Assembly: GCA_020721325.1 (NCBI GenBank)
Contig: DYNA01000007.1
Location: 1 to 51,869, forward strand
Source: Paludibacter propionicigenes
GTDB lineage: Bacteria; Bacteroidota; Bacteroidia; Bacteroidales; JAIFNL01
Length of the DNA: 51,869 bases
Direction: 5' to 3'
Position 1 is the first letter of the stretch. Each line of letters starts with the position of its first letter. The translations under genes were made by a program, and so were the position numbers. This document shows positions 35,218 to 44,505 of this stretch, one piece after another. The notes beneath the pieces are model-generated. The model was not told where the DNA came from. It saw nothing but the letters and a program-made list of their open reading frames with translations, and made no database searches.

Positions 35218-37233
35218 ATGAATTTTAATAATATGAAATTGGGGCAAAAATTGGGAATTAGTTTTGGAATTCTTATAGCTATTTCTGCTATTTTAGGCAT
35301 CTTAGCCATTATTAATATGCAAAATGTTTCAAGTACTTCTCGAGAATTAGCCATTGAATATATACCGGAAGTCAAATTTTCGAACGAACTCGAACGAAAT
35401 TGGCTTTTTTTAATGTACAACATGCGTGGTTATGGTTTTACCGAAGAAGCTAATTTTTACAATTTAGCCAATGGATATTTGGCGCAAGTAAAAACCGAAA
35501 TGCAAAAAATAGATGATTTGCTCACAAAGTCGAATAACTTGGACAAACTCAAAGAGAGCATGGTGCCGGTAAAATCTTCGATAAATCAATATGCCGAATT
35601 GATGCAAAAAACAAGTGATTTGAATAATAAATTAGAAGATTTGCGTTCGCAAATGGATAATAATGCCAATGAATTTATTAACAATTGTAAAAATTTTGTG
35701 GAATTTCAAAATACCGAACTCACCCAAGATTTAGCTGGAAAAAACAACGTAAGTGCCAGAGAACGGGTAGCTGAATTAAATGCTATTAATAAAGTATTAG
35801 ACAAAGGAAATGAATTGAGGGTTTTAAATTTTAAATATCAAGCACTTAGAAATCTTGAAAAATACCAAGACGCAATTACTTCTTTTGATATTTCAAAAGA
35901 AATCCAATTTTTACGCGAAACAACACAGTCTTCAACCGGCATTAGTTATTTGAATGCAGTTGAAAATTCAAGTCGCAATTACGCACAAGCCATGAAAAAT
36001 TTCTTTACAGCATGGAAAGAACGTGAAAAAACTGCCGATGAACGAACCAAAACAGGTACAAGCATTTTAGACCAAGTTAAAACAATTTCATTAGCCGGTA
36101 TTGAACAAACAGAAAGTATTGCAAATAATGCAGTTAGCTTGCTTGGTTCGTCGAGTATAGTAATGATAATCGGATTGTTGATAGCTTTAGCAGTTGGAAT
36201 TTTGCTGGCTATGTACATTACAAAACTGATTACAGAACCCATTAAAAAGGGAGTTGAATTTGCGGTAGCTCTTGCCAGTGGCGATTTAATGCAAAAAATT
36301 GAGGTAGAACAAAAAGACGAAATTGGCGATTTGGCGAAAGCCTTAACAAATATGGCTGAAAAGCTTAAAGAGGTGATAACCAACATAGTAAATGGAGCAA
36401 ACAATATTGCTGCTGCCAGTTTGGAAATGAGTTCCACCTCGCAACAAATGTCGCAAGGTGTATCGGAGCAAGCCTCTTCGGCAGAAGAAGTTTCGGCATC
36501 GATGCAAGAAATGGGCGCAAACATACAGCAAAATACCGATAACGCTCAGCAAACCGAACGTATATCGCGACAAGCTTCGCAGAGCATTCAAAAAGGTAGC
36601 GAAGCCAGCAATAAATCGGTTTATGCCATGCGCGAAATAACCGAAAAAATAGCTATTATCAACGAAATAGCATTCCAAACCAATATATTAGCTCTCAATG
36701 CGGCAGTAGAAGCGGCTCGTGCCGGCGAACACGGAAAAGGTTTTGCGGTAGTGGCTGCCGAAGTACGCAAACTTGCCGAAAAAAGTGCAAAAGCTGCCAA
36801 TGAAATCGATATTGTATCAAAAGAAGGTGTTGAAATTTCAAATAATGCCGGAAAACTTCTTGCGCAAATAGTACCGGAGATAGAAAAAACAGCCAGTTTG
36901 GTGCAGGAAATTTCGGCAGCCAGTGTAGAGCAAAGTTCGGGTGCAAACCAAGTAAATACTGCCATTCTGCAATTGAATCAAGTTACTCAGCAAAACGCCG
37001 CCGCCGCCGAAGAATTGGCTTCGGGTGCCGAAGAACTTTCGAGCCAAGCCGAAATGTTAAAAGATTATGTGGCTTATTTTAAAGTTGATTTGAAGCAAGA
37101 TTACAAAACTTCAAAATATAAATACAAAACTAAAATAGCTCATTCTCAGGCATTTCAGCACAAATCGAAATCAAAGAACATACATTTGAATTTAAGTAAT
37201 AACAAATTGGACAATGAATATGAGGATTTCTAA
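35218..37233 (+). CDS. Methyl-accepting chemotaxis protein
   Basis: The 671-aa receptor has a first membrane helix at about 11-32, a long helical sensor region (about 33-310) of four-helix-bundle type, a second helix at about 313-335, a HAMP domain (336-390) and a cytoplasmic signalling coiled coil. The kinase-contact tip is intact at about 482-520 ([20 protein letters not shown]). The tail ends in a Lys-rich segment with no NWETF-like CheR tether. Neighbouring cheA/cheW/cheY genes fit. The next gene overlaps it by 20 bases. Ligand unknown. Confidence 0.95.
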   Translation: MNFNNMKLGQKLGISFGILIAISAILGILAIINMQNVSSTSRELAIEYIPEVKFSNELERNWLFLMYNMRGYGFTEEANFYNLANGYLAQVKTEMQKIDDLLTKSNNLDKLKESMVPVKSSINQYAELMQKTSDLNNKLEDLRSQMDNNANEFINNCKNFVEFQNTELTQDLAGKNNVSARERVAELNAINKVLDKGNELRVLNFKYQALRNLEKYQDAITSFDISKEIQFLRETTQSSTGISYLNAVENSSRNYAQAMKNFFTAWKEREKTADERTKTGTSILDQVKTISLAGIEQTESIANNAVSLLGSSSIVMIIGLLIALAVGILLAMYITKLITEPIKKGVEFAVALASGDLMQKIEVEQKDEIGDLAKALTNMAEKLKEVITNIVNGANNIAAASLEMSSTSQQMSQGVSEQASSAEEVSASMQEMGANIQQNTDNAQQTERISRQASQSIQKGSEASNKSVYAMREITEKIAIINEIAFQTNILALNAAVEAARAGEHGKGFAVVAAEVRKLAEKSAKAANEIDIVSKEGVEISNNAGKLLAQIVPEIEKTASLVQEISAASVEQSSGANQVNTAILQLNQVTQQNAAAAEELASGAEELSSQAEMLKDYVAYFKVDLKQDYKTSKYKYKTKIAHSQAFQHKSKSKNIHLNLSNNKLDNEYEDF

Positions 37234-37621
37234 ATCGAAAATAAATATTCTAATTATTGAAGATAGCGAAACAAGCGCAATGCTTATTCAATCTATCTTT
37301 CAAGAAGAAACTCAATACCAGAGCAGCATAGCCCAAAATGCTGCTAAAGCCAAAAGCATGTTGAAAAAAGAAGATTTTGATTTAATTCTTCTGGATTTGA
37401 TGATGCCCAAAGTAGATGGTTATACTTTGCTTGACGAGCTAAAACACGATGAATTGTTAAAATCAATTCCTGTGGTGATAGTCAGTGCCTTATCTACTTC
37501 CGAATCGATAAAAAGATGCAAAGAATTGGGTGCAAAAGCTTATATTTTTAAACCCATTGGGAAAAATAAACTTTTGGAAAAAATAAATCAAATTTTAAAA
37601 GAATTATACGTTTTTGAATAA
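37214..37621 (+). CDS. Single-domain response regulator in the chemotaxis cluster
   Basis: The 135-aa receiver has the acidic pair E16-D17, phospho-acceptor D61 ([14 protein letters not shown]), and [11 protein letters not shown] with the conserved Lys. Its start overlaps the MCP end by 20 bases, and a second in-frame ATG lies 6 bases on, so coupling by translation is likely. Together with the later CheY this gives the cluster two stand-alone receivers; one may be a phosphate sink or drive a different output. Confidence 0.9.
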   Translation: MNMRISKSKINILIIEDSETSAMLIQSIFQEETQYQSSIAQNAAKAKSMLKKEDFDLILLDLMMPKVDGYTLLDELKHDELLKSIPVVIVSALSTSESIKRCKELGAKAYIFKPIGKNKLLEKINQILKELYVFE

Positions 37622-37727
37622 TTTTTTTGGTAAAAAAAAATGGAAAAACTAAAAAAATAATTCAGCAAACAAACAAAATGTTAAACTCCCGAAGAGAAAA
37701 AAAAATAAGTGAAGTGGCAAGCAATGT

Positions 37728-39494
37728 ATGAATGAGCAACAGGAAAATACCAAACCTTCTATTTTTATAACAGACATCATCAATGTTTTTATAGAAATAG
37801 ATACGGAAATAGCTAAACTGCATGAATACTCGGAAAAGGATTTCAAAACCTTTAACGATGTAATGAAAAAATCGCACGAAAATGCAAATCAGATTTCTAA
37901 GTATGCAAATAATATTATAGAATTTTCGAGGATAGAATACAATAAAAATTTAATACAAAAATTAAAAGCAAAATACGAAATTTTAGGAAAAAACTGTTTT
38001 GAATTAAAAGAAAAATTAAAAACTCAAAATTTTATTTTTTCTGAATTTCACGACCGCTTGCGCTATCTGAATTTGATAATTAAAAATTTACGGCAAAACT
38101 TTTTTACTCTAAAATACATATCGGCAAATTTAAAGTTAGAAACTTACGATTTGAATCACGAACCGAATTTTAAATTTGTAATTGAAAAAATAGAAAAAGA
38201 CATCAAACAAACTACCGATTTAATTAAAAAAATAGATGTAAATTTTATTTATCTTCAAAAGCATCTCGAAGAACAAATATCGATAGAATCGGGAGGAATT
38301 TTTGAAACATTTGAGATTATTTCGACCAATTTGGAGCGATTAAAAGGTACTATTGAACTGATAGAAAAAGAATACTTGGAAAGTGAAAAATATTATCCCC
38401 GTATAAAAGACAAAATAAAAGAAGCTTCCGAAAGCATCAATAAAATAGTTATAAAGCTTCAATATCAAGACATTATACGGCAAAAAATGAATCACATGCA
38501 AGTAATTTATAAAAAAATTATCAATTACTTTAATACCATTTCTAAAAATGCCGAAGACAACGAAAACCGTGTTTTGCAATATTATTCAAAAATAGAATAC
38601 ATTGCCAGTTTGCAAGTTGCACAGCTCATTCAAACCAATCGCGAATACGAAGAAGCCATAGAAAGCATCAGCGAACAACTTTTGCAAGTAACTCTAAATG
38701 TGAATGATATATCGTATTATTTGAAAATTTTCACAAACGAAATACCTCAACAAGAAGAAGCATTTATTAATTGGACAAAAAAATATTTGGAACAAATAAA
38801 ATCAGGTATTTTAAAGATACAAAAATCAAAACTTTTATTTTCTGCCGATGTAGATAAATTGAAAAATTTATTTAATGAATTTAAAGATTTGAATTTAGAA
38901 ATTGAAAATCAATCCATTGCAACGGCTACTTATATTTTGTCAATAAAAATAGACGAGAATAAAAGTTTATCTAAGACCTTGAATTTTAGAAAATTACATG
39001 AAATCAGTCAAAATGTACTTAAAATAAGTGAAAATTTTAAAAAAGCTTTTTTAAAAATCAATCCTCAAATATGGGAAATATCGAATTTTAGCGGTTCGAT
39101 ATTCGATTTTAACCCCGAAAACTTGAATAAAATAGAGGATAAAATACAAAAAGTGGAAAATAACGAAAATGCCATGCAAGAAATTCTTAAAAAAAGCATC
39201 GAGCTAACAAAAAGAATTTCGGCACAAGTTATCGATTCCATTCAAGGTGTAAGTTATTACGATATTTTTGAAAAATCGGTAGAACGCATTATTTCAAAAT
39301 TAAATTTTTTGAATGAAAATTTAAAATTTAACAAAACCGAACTCACACAAGAGGATATTGAAAATTTAAAAGATTTTGAAAATATTTATACAATAAAAAC
39401 AGAAAAAGAAATCCATCAATTAATTATTGAAAATCAAAGCTTTGATGTAAGTCAAATCCGAAATGAAGAAGACTCTGACGTAGAATTTTTTTAA
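37728..39494 (+). CDS. Large helical protein with CheZ-like phosphatase motif
   Basis: The 588-aa protein is almost wholly charged helix (coiled-coil) with no signal peptide or membrane span. Around residue 243-256, KLQYQDIIRQKMNHM has the D248-x3-Q252 spacing of the CheZ catalytic helix (E. coli QDFQDLTGQVIKR, D143/Q147). A second related helix near 505-522 (SIQGVSYYDIFEKSVERI) keeps the Asp (512) but has Lys at the Gln position. I therefore suggest a CheY-P phosphatase or a derived scaffold, with one intact and one degenerate site. Family assignment beyond the motif is not possible by eye. Its genes on both sides are response regulator and STAS protein. Confidence 0.6.
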   Translation: MNEQQENTKPSIFITDIINVFIEIDTEIAKLHEYSEKDFKTFNDVMKKSHENANQISKYANNIIEFSRIEYNKNLIQKLKAKYEILGKNCFELKEKLKTQNFIFSEFHDRLRYLNLIIKNLRQNFFTLKYISANLKLETYDLNHEPNFKFVIEKIEKDIKQTTDLIKKIDVNFIYLQKHLEEQISIESGGIFETFEIISTNLERLKGTIELIEKEYLESEKYYPRIKDKIKEASESINKIVIKLQYQDIIRQKMNHMQVIYKKIINYFNTISKNAEDNENRVLQYYSKIEYIASLQVAQLIQTNREYEEAIESISEQLLQVTLNVNDISYYLKIFTNEIPQQEEAFINWTKKYLEQIKSGILKIQKSKLLFSADVDKLKNLFNEFKDLNLEIENQSIATATYILSIKIDENKSLSKTLNFRKLHEISQNVLKISENFKKAFLKINPQIWEISNFSGSIFDFNPENLNKIEDKIQKVENNENAMQEILKKSIELTKRISAQVIDSIQGVSYYDIFEKSVERIISKLNFLNENLKFNKTELTQEDIENLKDFENIYTIKTEKEIHQLIIENQSFDVSQIRNEEDSDVEFF

Positions 39495-39564
39495 AAAACA
39501 TTGTTTTTATAAAAAAGTTTCAATAAAAATAAATAAAAAGTACTTTTTTTTGAGTTTATTTTTG

Positions 39565-39572
39565 TACCTTTG
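39565..39572 (+). promoter_or_regulatory. Promoter -7 box for the STAS gene
   Basis: TACCTTTG fits TAnnTTTG, 45 bases before the ATG. It suggests an internal promoter within the chemotaxis cluster. Confidence 0.45.
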
Positions 39573-39617
39573 TTTCAATTTGAAATACTTTAATACAATA
39601 ATAAATTTGTTAAATAT

Positions 39618-39929
39618 ATGATAGATAGCAATATAAATATCAGCAGCGAGCTTGAAAATGCGCTTGTTAAAATTACAATTAAAAAAGAATTGTCGATAAA
39701 TAATTTGGCTGAAATGAAAGAAAAATTTAAAAAAGCCATCAACGAACATCAACAAATTGATATTATTTTGAAAAAAATAGATTATATTGATTTGCCGGGT
39801 TTGCAACTTTTGGTTTCGGCACGAAAAACGGTTATTAATAAAGGAAAAAAAATAACTTTTTCTTTCGATTTTTCTAAAGAAATGCAAGATATTTTCAATA
39901 ATTCGGGTTTCAATGCTCTTTTAAATTAA
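39618..39929 (+). CDS. STAS-domain protein
   Basis: The 103-aa product has the STAS fold signature (anti-sigma-antagonist/MlaB type): an N-terminal beta pair, helix ELSINNLAEMKEKFKKAI, then IDYIDLPGLQLLVSARK and FNNSGFNALL. At the site where partner-switch antagonists carry a phosphorylatable Ser/Thr (DSSG), this protein has DLPG, so classical phosphorylation control is unlikely. The place in a chemotaxis cluster suggests a binding role with the kinase or the helical protein, which is inference. Confidence 0.8.
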   Translation: MIDSNINISSELENALVKITIKKELSINNLAEMKEKFKKAINEHQQIDIILKKIDYIDLPGLQLLVSARKTVINKGKKITFSFDFSKEMQDIFNNSGFNALLN

Positions 39930-40467
39930 TATTTTTTGATAAGTAATAGTGCAAATATAATCAACACTTTTGTGTTTTTTATTATAATATTGATATTCAA
40001 TACTATATAATCATTCTTTAAAAAAATAAGTGTCGTTTCTTTTTGTATATGTACTTAGCTTTAAATTTTGGTAATTTTTTTATAAAAATAACTAAATTTG
40101 TTTTTTTTAAAAGTTTTTTTTAAAAGTTTTTTTTAAAATAATATAACAATAGAAATCGATTAAAATGCAACAATTTGTTATAAATATTTTTCAAAAATAA
40201 CTTAATTTTGCTCTTTTTTCAAATTTTAGTTACTATTAATTTAAGCTTTTTCAAATTAATTAATCTTAAGTTTAACAAATAATTCATTATTTGACATTAA
40301 AAAAAATAAGGCAAAAGAATTTAATTAAATTCGGAAAAAATTACCTTTTTTTTTCAAAATCAAATATTAAAGTCCATTAAAAAAAGTTTTCTTTCAAAAA
40401 AAAAAATAGTATCTTTGAATTTCAATAAATGAAAACAGCTTTATTATAATTAATATCAAAAAAACTT
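39930..40467. other. AT-rich region upstream of cheY
   Basis: Includes three copies of a 13-base TTTTTTTTAAAAG-like unit (about 40100-40137) and the cheY promoter box. No gene is seen. Confidence 0.55.
40410..40417 (+). promoter_or_regulatory. Promoter -7 box of the cheY-cheA-cheW unit
   Basis: TATCTTTG fits TAnnTTTG, 50 bases before the cheY ATG. Confidence 0.5.
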
Positions 40468-40833
40468 ATGAAAAAATCAATTTTAATTGTTGATGACTCT
40501 GAGAGCATACGCGAAGTAGTAACTTTCACATTGGAAAATGCTGGTTTTGAGGTGTTTGTAGGAACTGACGGCGATGTAGCTACCAAATTTCTCGACGGAA
40601 GACAAATAGATTTGATTATTACAGATTTACACATGCCGCGCATGAACGGCATCGATTTTATAAAATATGTAAGAGCTACCGAACAGTATAAACGTACTCC
40701 CATTTTGTTTTTAACCACCGAATCGCAGGTTGCCAAAAAAATGGAAGCCAAAGAAGCCGGCGCAACGGGTTGGATAATAAAGCCTTTTGTTCCGGGAAAA
40801 TTGCTTGAGGCTTTGAGAAAAGTTCTTAGATAA
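40468..40833 (+). CDS. cheY: Chemotaxis response regulator CheY
   Basis: The 121-aa receiver has D9-D10, phospho-acceptor D53 (IITDLHMPRMNGIDF), a Thr at the switch position (FLTTESQ) and K in GWIIKPFVPGKL. The WIIKPF ending and linkage to cheA and cheW mark it as CheY. In a phylum without typical flagella, its output target may be gliding or pili; nothing here decides this. Confidence 0.93.
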   Translation: MKKSILIVDDSESIREVVTFTLENAGFEVFVGTDGDVATKFLDGRQIDLIITDLHMPRMNGIDFIKYVRATEQYKRTPILFLTTESQVAKKMEAKEAGATGWIIKPFVPGKLLEALRKVLR

Positions 40834-40891
40834 ATTTTTATATCTTTTTTTTAATAAAAATGGCTTAAAATTTTTTTTATAAAATAAAAAA

Positions 40892-42922
40892 ATGGATAGA
40901 TTCCAAAAAAAATACATAGAAGAGGCAAATGATTTGATAATTTCATTGGAAACTGCTTTGCTTTTAATTGAAAAAGACAAAGTAAATCAGGAACTTAACG
41001 AAGAGGTTTTTAGAATTATGCACTCTTTGAAAGGAGGAAGCAGTATGTTTGGTTTTGATAAAATCAGCGAGCTTACTCACCATTTGGAATCTGCTTACGA
41101 CATTGTGCGGTCATCAAAAATTTCGGTTACCGAAGAACTTTTAGATATTTCGTTTTTAGCCGTTGACCAACTGAAATTGTTAATTGTTGAAAACCCAAAT
41201 TTGAATGCGCAAACCATTGAAAAGCAAAGCAACTTACTTCATAAAATTCAAAATGTTTTAGAAAATTTAGAGGCAAAACACGATATAAAAAACAACCAAT
41301 TTATTGAAAATTTAAAGAGTAATAGCGACCGTTTTTACACTTTTTTTGTAAAATTTAAGCCCAATGCCGATGTTTTTGACAACGGCAGCAATCCTTTGTA
41401 TATTCTTGACGAATTGTTGAGCGAAAATATTTGCAAAGTATTTGTAAATGACAGCGATATACCCGAAATAGAGGATTTTGATATTGCAAAAAATTATACT
41501 TCTTGGACAATAATAGTTGCCGGAAAATTATCTCAAACCGACATTCAAAATATTTTTATTTTCATTGAAGACGAATCGGAAGTTTCAATTACTCAAATAG
41601 CTGAAGAAAATCTTTTTAAAAATTCGGAATTTATAAAAATAATCGAGCAATCTGTTTTAAATCAAGAGGCTATATTCAATTTTAGCAGTCAAGGCAAACA
41701 AGAAGTGGTCTTAAAAGAAATGGAAGTGGGTAAACAGCTCAAAACCAGAATAAATGAAACGGTCATTTCGAGTGTAAGAGTGGATTCTGCAAAATTAGAT
41801 GCTTTGTTAAATATTGTAAGTGAGATAGTTACCAATCAAGCTCGATTGAATTTATTAATAGAAGAGAACACAAAGAATACGGCATTAATTAATATAACCG
41901 AAGATTTTAACAAGCTTTCTCGGCAATTGCGCGATATTGCATTCGACATTTCGCTTGTGCCTTTAGAAAGCATCATTGTTCGGTTCAAACGCTTGGTGCG
42001 CGATTTGGCAAATGAACAAAACAAGCAAATCGATTTTTTAACTGAAGGTATTGAAACTGAATTAGATAAAACGATAATAGAGCATCTGGTTGCGCCCATC
42101 ATGCACACCATTCGCAACAGCATAGACCACGGAATTGAACCCAAAAACCAACGATTAGCTCTTGGCAAACCCGAAGTAGGGAAAATAGTGCTAAAGGCTT
42201 ATCATTCAGGTCCCAATGTGGTGGTTCAAATTTACGACGACGGGCGGGGAATAGACCCGGAAGTTATTCAAAAGAAAGCCATCGAAAAAGGATTTATTCC
42301 GGCTTCCGCCAAATTAAGCGACAAAGAAATTGTAAATCTGATATTTAAAGCCGGATTTACAACAGCCTCGCAAGTTACCGATATTTCGGGTAGAGGCGTT
42401 GGAATGGACGTTGTAAAGCGAAAAATAGACGAGATACGCGGCGAAGTGGAAATCGATTCGATAGTAGGCGAAGGCACTACCATTACCATAAAATTACCGC
42501 TTACTTTGTCCATAATCGACGGACTTTTAATAGAAATCAATCAAACAAAATACATTTTGCCTTTGCCCGATGTTCGCAAAATATTTGAAATAGAGCATTC
42601 TAAAATAGTAAATAATTTCATGGGCTTGGTGGTTCACAAAGACCAGCAATATCCTTACATTTATTTGCGCGATGAATTTGAAATTTACACTCCTTCGCCT
42701 CAACTCGAAAGAGCCATAATCGTAAATTACGAAAATAAAAACGTTTGCATTATAGTAGATGATGTTTTAGGTGAATATCAAGCAGTTCTAAAACCTTTGG
42801 GCTATTATTTTCGCAAACAAGAGTTTATTTCAGGTGCTTCAATCTTTGGAGATGGAACGGTTGCCTTGGTTTTAGATACAAATAAAATAATAAAACTTTT
42901 TGCAAAAAAGCAAACTATTTAA
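40892..42922 (+). CDS. cheA: Chemotaxis histidine kinase CheA
   Basis: The 676-aa kinase has P1/Hpt (1-110) with phospho-acceptor H44 in FRIMHSLKGGSSMFGF, a P2-like region (about 140-270), a dimerisation helix pair (about 285-350), and the HATPase domain with N-box HTIRNSIDHGIEP (about 405), G1 DDGRGID (about 448) and G2 SGRGVGMDVV (about 500). A CheW-like P5 domain (about 535-665) ends it. All catalytic motifs are intact. cheY precedes it by 58 bases and cheW follows by 36. Confidence 0.96.
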   Translation: MDRFQKKYIEEANDLIISLETALLLIEKDKVNQELNEEVFRIMHSLKGGSSMFGFDKISELTHHLESAYDIVRSSKISVTEELLDISFLAVDQLKLLIVENPNLNAQTIEKQSNLLHKIQNVLENLEAKHDIKNNQFIENLKSNSDRFYTFFVKFKPNADVFDNGSNPLYILDELLSENICKVFVNDSDIPEIEDFDIAKNYTSWTIIVAGKLSQTDIQNIFIFIEDESEVSITQIAEENLFKNSEFIKIIEQSVLNQEAIFNFSSQGKQEVVLKEMEVGKQLKTRINETVISSVRVDSAKLDALLNIVSEIVTNQARLNLLIEENTKNTALINITEDFNKLSRQLRDIAFDISLVPLESIIVRFKRLVRDLANEQNKQIDFLTEGIETELDKTIIEHLVAPIMHTIRNSIDHGIEPKNQRLALGKPEVGKIVLKAYHSGPNVVVQIYDDGRGIDPEVIQKKAIEKGFIPASAKLSDKEIVNLIFKAGFTTASQVTDISGRGVGMDVVKRKIDEIRGEVEIDSIVGEGTTITIKLPLTLSIIDGLLIEINQTKYILPLPDVRKIFEIEHSKIVNNFMGLVVHKDQQYPYIYLRDEFEIYTPSPQLERAIIVNYENKNVCIIVDDVLGEYQAVLKPLGYYFRKQEFISGASIFGDGTVALVLDTNKIIKLFAKKQTI

Positions 42923-42958
42923 TATAATTTTTTTGTAAAAAAATAAAAAAAAACATCA

Positions 42959-43480
42959 ATGGAAACAAAATTCAATTCTGATAATAAAAATTTAAGTTCA
43001 TACTTATCGTTCAAACTCGATTCTGAGTTTTTTGCTGTAAACGTGCATCAAGTGATTAATATTTTGGAGCTTACAAAAATTACGGAAGTTCCGAAAGCTC
43101 CTTTTTATATGAAAGGTGTGATTAACTTGCGAGGAAAAGTACTTCCGGTAATTGATACGCGACTTAAATTTGGTATGGAAGCTATTGTTTTTACCAAAAA
43201 TACGTGCATTGTAGTTATGGAAATTAATATCAATGGCGAGCGCGTGGAGTTAGGGGCATTGGTTGATACGGTTTTGGAAGTGATAGAAGTTGATAATGAG
43301 AATATTACCTTGCCTCCAAGTTTGGGTAGTAAATACAAATCGGAATTTATAACCGGTATGCTTCATCAAAACGACGAATTTATTATGATGCTCGATATTG
43401 ATAAGGTTTTTTCGAGCGATGATATTATCGAATTTAAAGAATCTGCCGAAGAACCGGAAAAAATATCTCTTCAAGAATAA
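42959..43480 (+). CDS. cheW: Chemotaxis coupling protein CheW
   Basis: The 173-aa protein is a single CheW domain that couples receptors to CheA. Family segments are visible: YLSFKLDSEFFAVNVHQV, the VPKAPFYMKGVINLRGKVLP core, and a closing LDIDKVF. It is the last gene of the cluster. No cheR, cheB or cheD follows, so receptor methylation enzymes, if any, are elsewhere. Confidence 0.95.
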   Translation: METKFNSDNKNLSSYLSFKLDSEFFAVNVHQVINILELTKITEVPKAPFYMKGVINLRGKVLPVIDTRLKFGMEAIVFTKNTCIVVMEININGERVELGALVDTVLEVIEVDNENITLPPSLGSKYKSEFITGMLHQNDEFIMMLDIDKVFSSDDIIEFKESAEEPEKISLQE

Positions 43481-43533
43481 AAAAAAGTTAAATAGACTGC
43501 AAACAGTAACTTTGCCAAAGGTTTAAACTGTTT

Positions 43534-43608
43534 GTTTATTTTGCGCGAAAAATAAATTTTACTTTTCCCGCTTGTTTTATTCATTTTAAAATAAGGGAAT
43601 AAGGTTTT
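43534..43608. repeat. Dispersed repeat family R3, copy 2
   Basis: Partner of 6058-6132, sharing TTATTTTG, AATTTTACTTTTC, GTTTTAT and TTTTAAAATAAG-GAATAAGG in the same order. Confidence 0.7.
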
Positions 43609-43713
43609 GTGGCAAGCAATTAGGCAAAAATATTATTTTTTACTCAATGCTTAATTGCTAAAGCCGAAAATAATTGGGTATATAGCATTCCTATTTCATT
43701 TGTAAAATTTGTT

Positions 43714-43938
43714 GACCACTAATTCACGAATTAGAACGAATTAAATTAGTTTAAAATTAGTGAATTGGTGGTCATATTATTCTTTTTTTATTTTCACGCA
43801 AAGACGCAAAGACGCAAAGATTTTTTTTAATGGGAACACAGATTACACGGATTGGACTGATTTACACGGATTTTTTTTGACCACTAATTCACTAATTTTA
43901 TACGAATTAATTCGTTTTAAATTCGTGCATTCGTGGTC
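43714..43938. repeat. Two palindromic 60-bp units (43714-43773 and 43879-43938)
   Basis: Each unit starts GACCACTAATTCAC and ends GTGGTC followed by ATATTATTCTTTTTTT, with the ends complementary over about 19 bases (some mismatches). The spacer holds CACGCAAAGACGCAAAG and ACACGGATT repeats. It looks like a nested pile of intergenic elements. Confidence 0.75.
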
Positions 43939-44060
43939 ATATTATTCTTTTTTTTGTTTACCACGAATGCACGAATTTTTTTTTTTGTTTTTATTTTTAT
44001 TTGAAATTGTTTTTTATATTTGTGTTTTTACTTTTGAAATAAAAGGTGTGGTTTTTGTTC

Positions 44061-44177
44061 CAATAACCACCACTCTAATTTTAATAAAATATTTATTTGC
44101 AATGTTTTATAAAAACAGAAAGTAAGTATAAAAAAGTAATAACCACCAGTGTAGTGGTGGTTATTGAAACGTTAGAT
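44061..44177 (+). other. Possible attC-like or boundary site before the first cassette
   Basis: It ends in AAC-G/TTAGAT (44168-44177), a perfect GTTRRRY core site. It can fold two ways: 44138-44148 with 44155-44165 (11-bp stem), or 44061-44074 with 44153-44166. No matching R'' box (RYYYAAC) was found upstream, so it may be a secondary or attI-like site rather than a full attC. Confidence 0.4.
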
Positions 44178-44433
44178 GCAATTCATTGATTTTTAACGTT
44201 ATAATTATGTAACTTTGTTAAAAATGCGCTTTAAAATTTATTTTCAAAAGAATTTTGAACAAAGTTACAGAAAAAAAATGAAAAAAACAACACAAATTGG
44301 GAATTTAGTGCAATTTTTTTTTTATGAAAAAATAAATAAACAGCATCTAACATGTGCTTGAGCGTCATTGTTTTGGGAAGTTCGCTTCGCTCCCTACGCA
44401 AACCCCCAAAACAACGCCGCCAAGCACTTCACG
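44172..44433 (+). mobile_element. Integron-style gene cassette 1 (262 bp, nearly gene-less)
   Basis: The cassette starts at TTAGATGC (after G44171) and ends at G44433 inside attC1. The R'' box of its attC, GCATCTAAC (44343-44351), is the exact complement of GTTAGATGC (44171-44179), as required if circularisation joins the cassette's own ends. It contains only a 27-codon frame and an 11-bp inverted repeat (44209-44219/44259-44269). Confidence 0.7.
44278..44361 (+). CDS. Possible 27-aa ORF of cassette 1
   Basis: The frame starts MKKTTQIGNLVQFFFYEK and its TGA lies inside attC1, the usual geometry for a cassette ORF. It is too short and low-complexity to support alone; it may be a remnant of a longer cassette gene. 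Confidence 0.25.
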   Translation: MKKTTQIGNLVQFFFYEKINKQHLTCA

Positions 44434-44440
44434 TTGTGTG
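44343..44440 (+). other. attC-like recombination site 1
   Basis: R'' GCATCTAAC (44343-44351); outer stem GTGCTTG (44354-44360) with CAAGCAC (44421-44427); inner stem TTGTTTTGGG (44368-44377) with CCCAAAACAA (44405-44414); one arm is a base longer, giving an extra-helical base; then R' G/TTGTGTG at 44433. This is the arrangement of an integron attC. R' deviates from GTTRRRY at one position. Confidence 0.7.
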
Positions 44441-44493
44441 CAATTTCCCATAACGATAAAAACAGATAGAAAACAAATTAAAACTAATTTTTG

Positions 44494-44501
44494 TATCTTT
44501 G
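44494..44501 (+). promoter_or_regulatory. Cassette-borne promoter -7 box
   Basis: TATCTTTG fits TAnnTTTG and ends 4 bases before the endonuclease ATG, so the mRNA is predicted to be leaderless or almost so. This also rules out the in-frame TTG at 44491, which lies within the promoter. Confidence 0.6.
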
Positions 44502-44505
44502 CATT

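Larger units (their letters stand above)
43481..44170. other. Repeat-rich intergenic block, no gene
   Basis: Contains repeat R3 copy 2 (43534-43608), two 60-base palindromic GACCACTAATTCAC units, reversed CTTTGCGT octamers (about 43796-43820) and ACACGGATT repeats (about 43835-43870). The open frame across this block is repeat sequence and is not counted as a gene. Confidence 0.7.

Noticed and set aside
43760-44125. 121-codon open frame before the cassettes
   Set aside because: It is built from CGCAAAGA, ACACGGATT and GACCACTAATTC repeats and poly-T; the product is low-complexity Phe/Leu.
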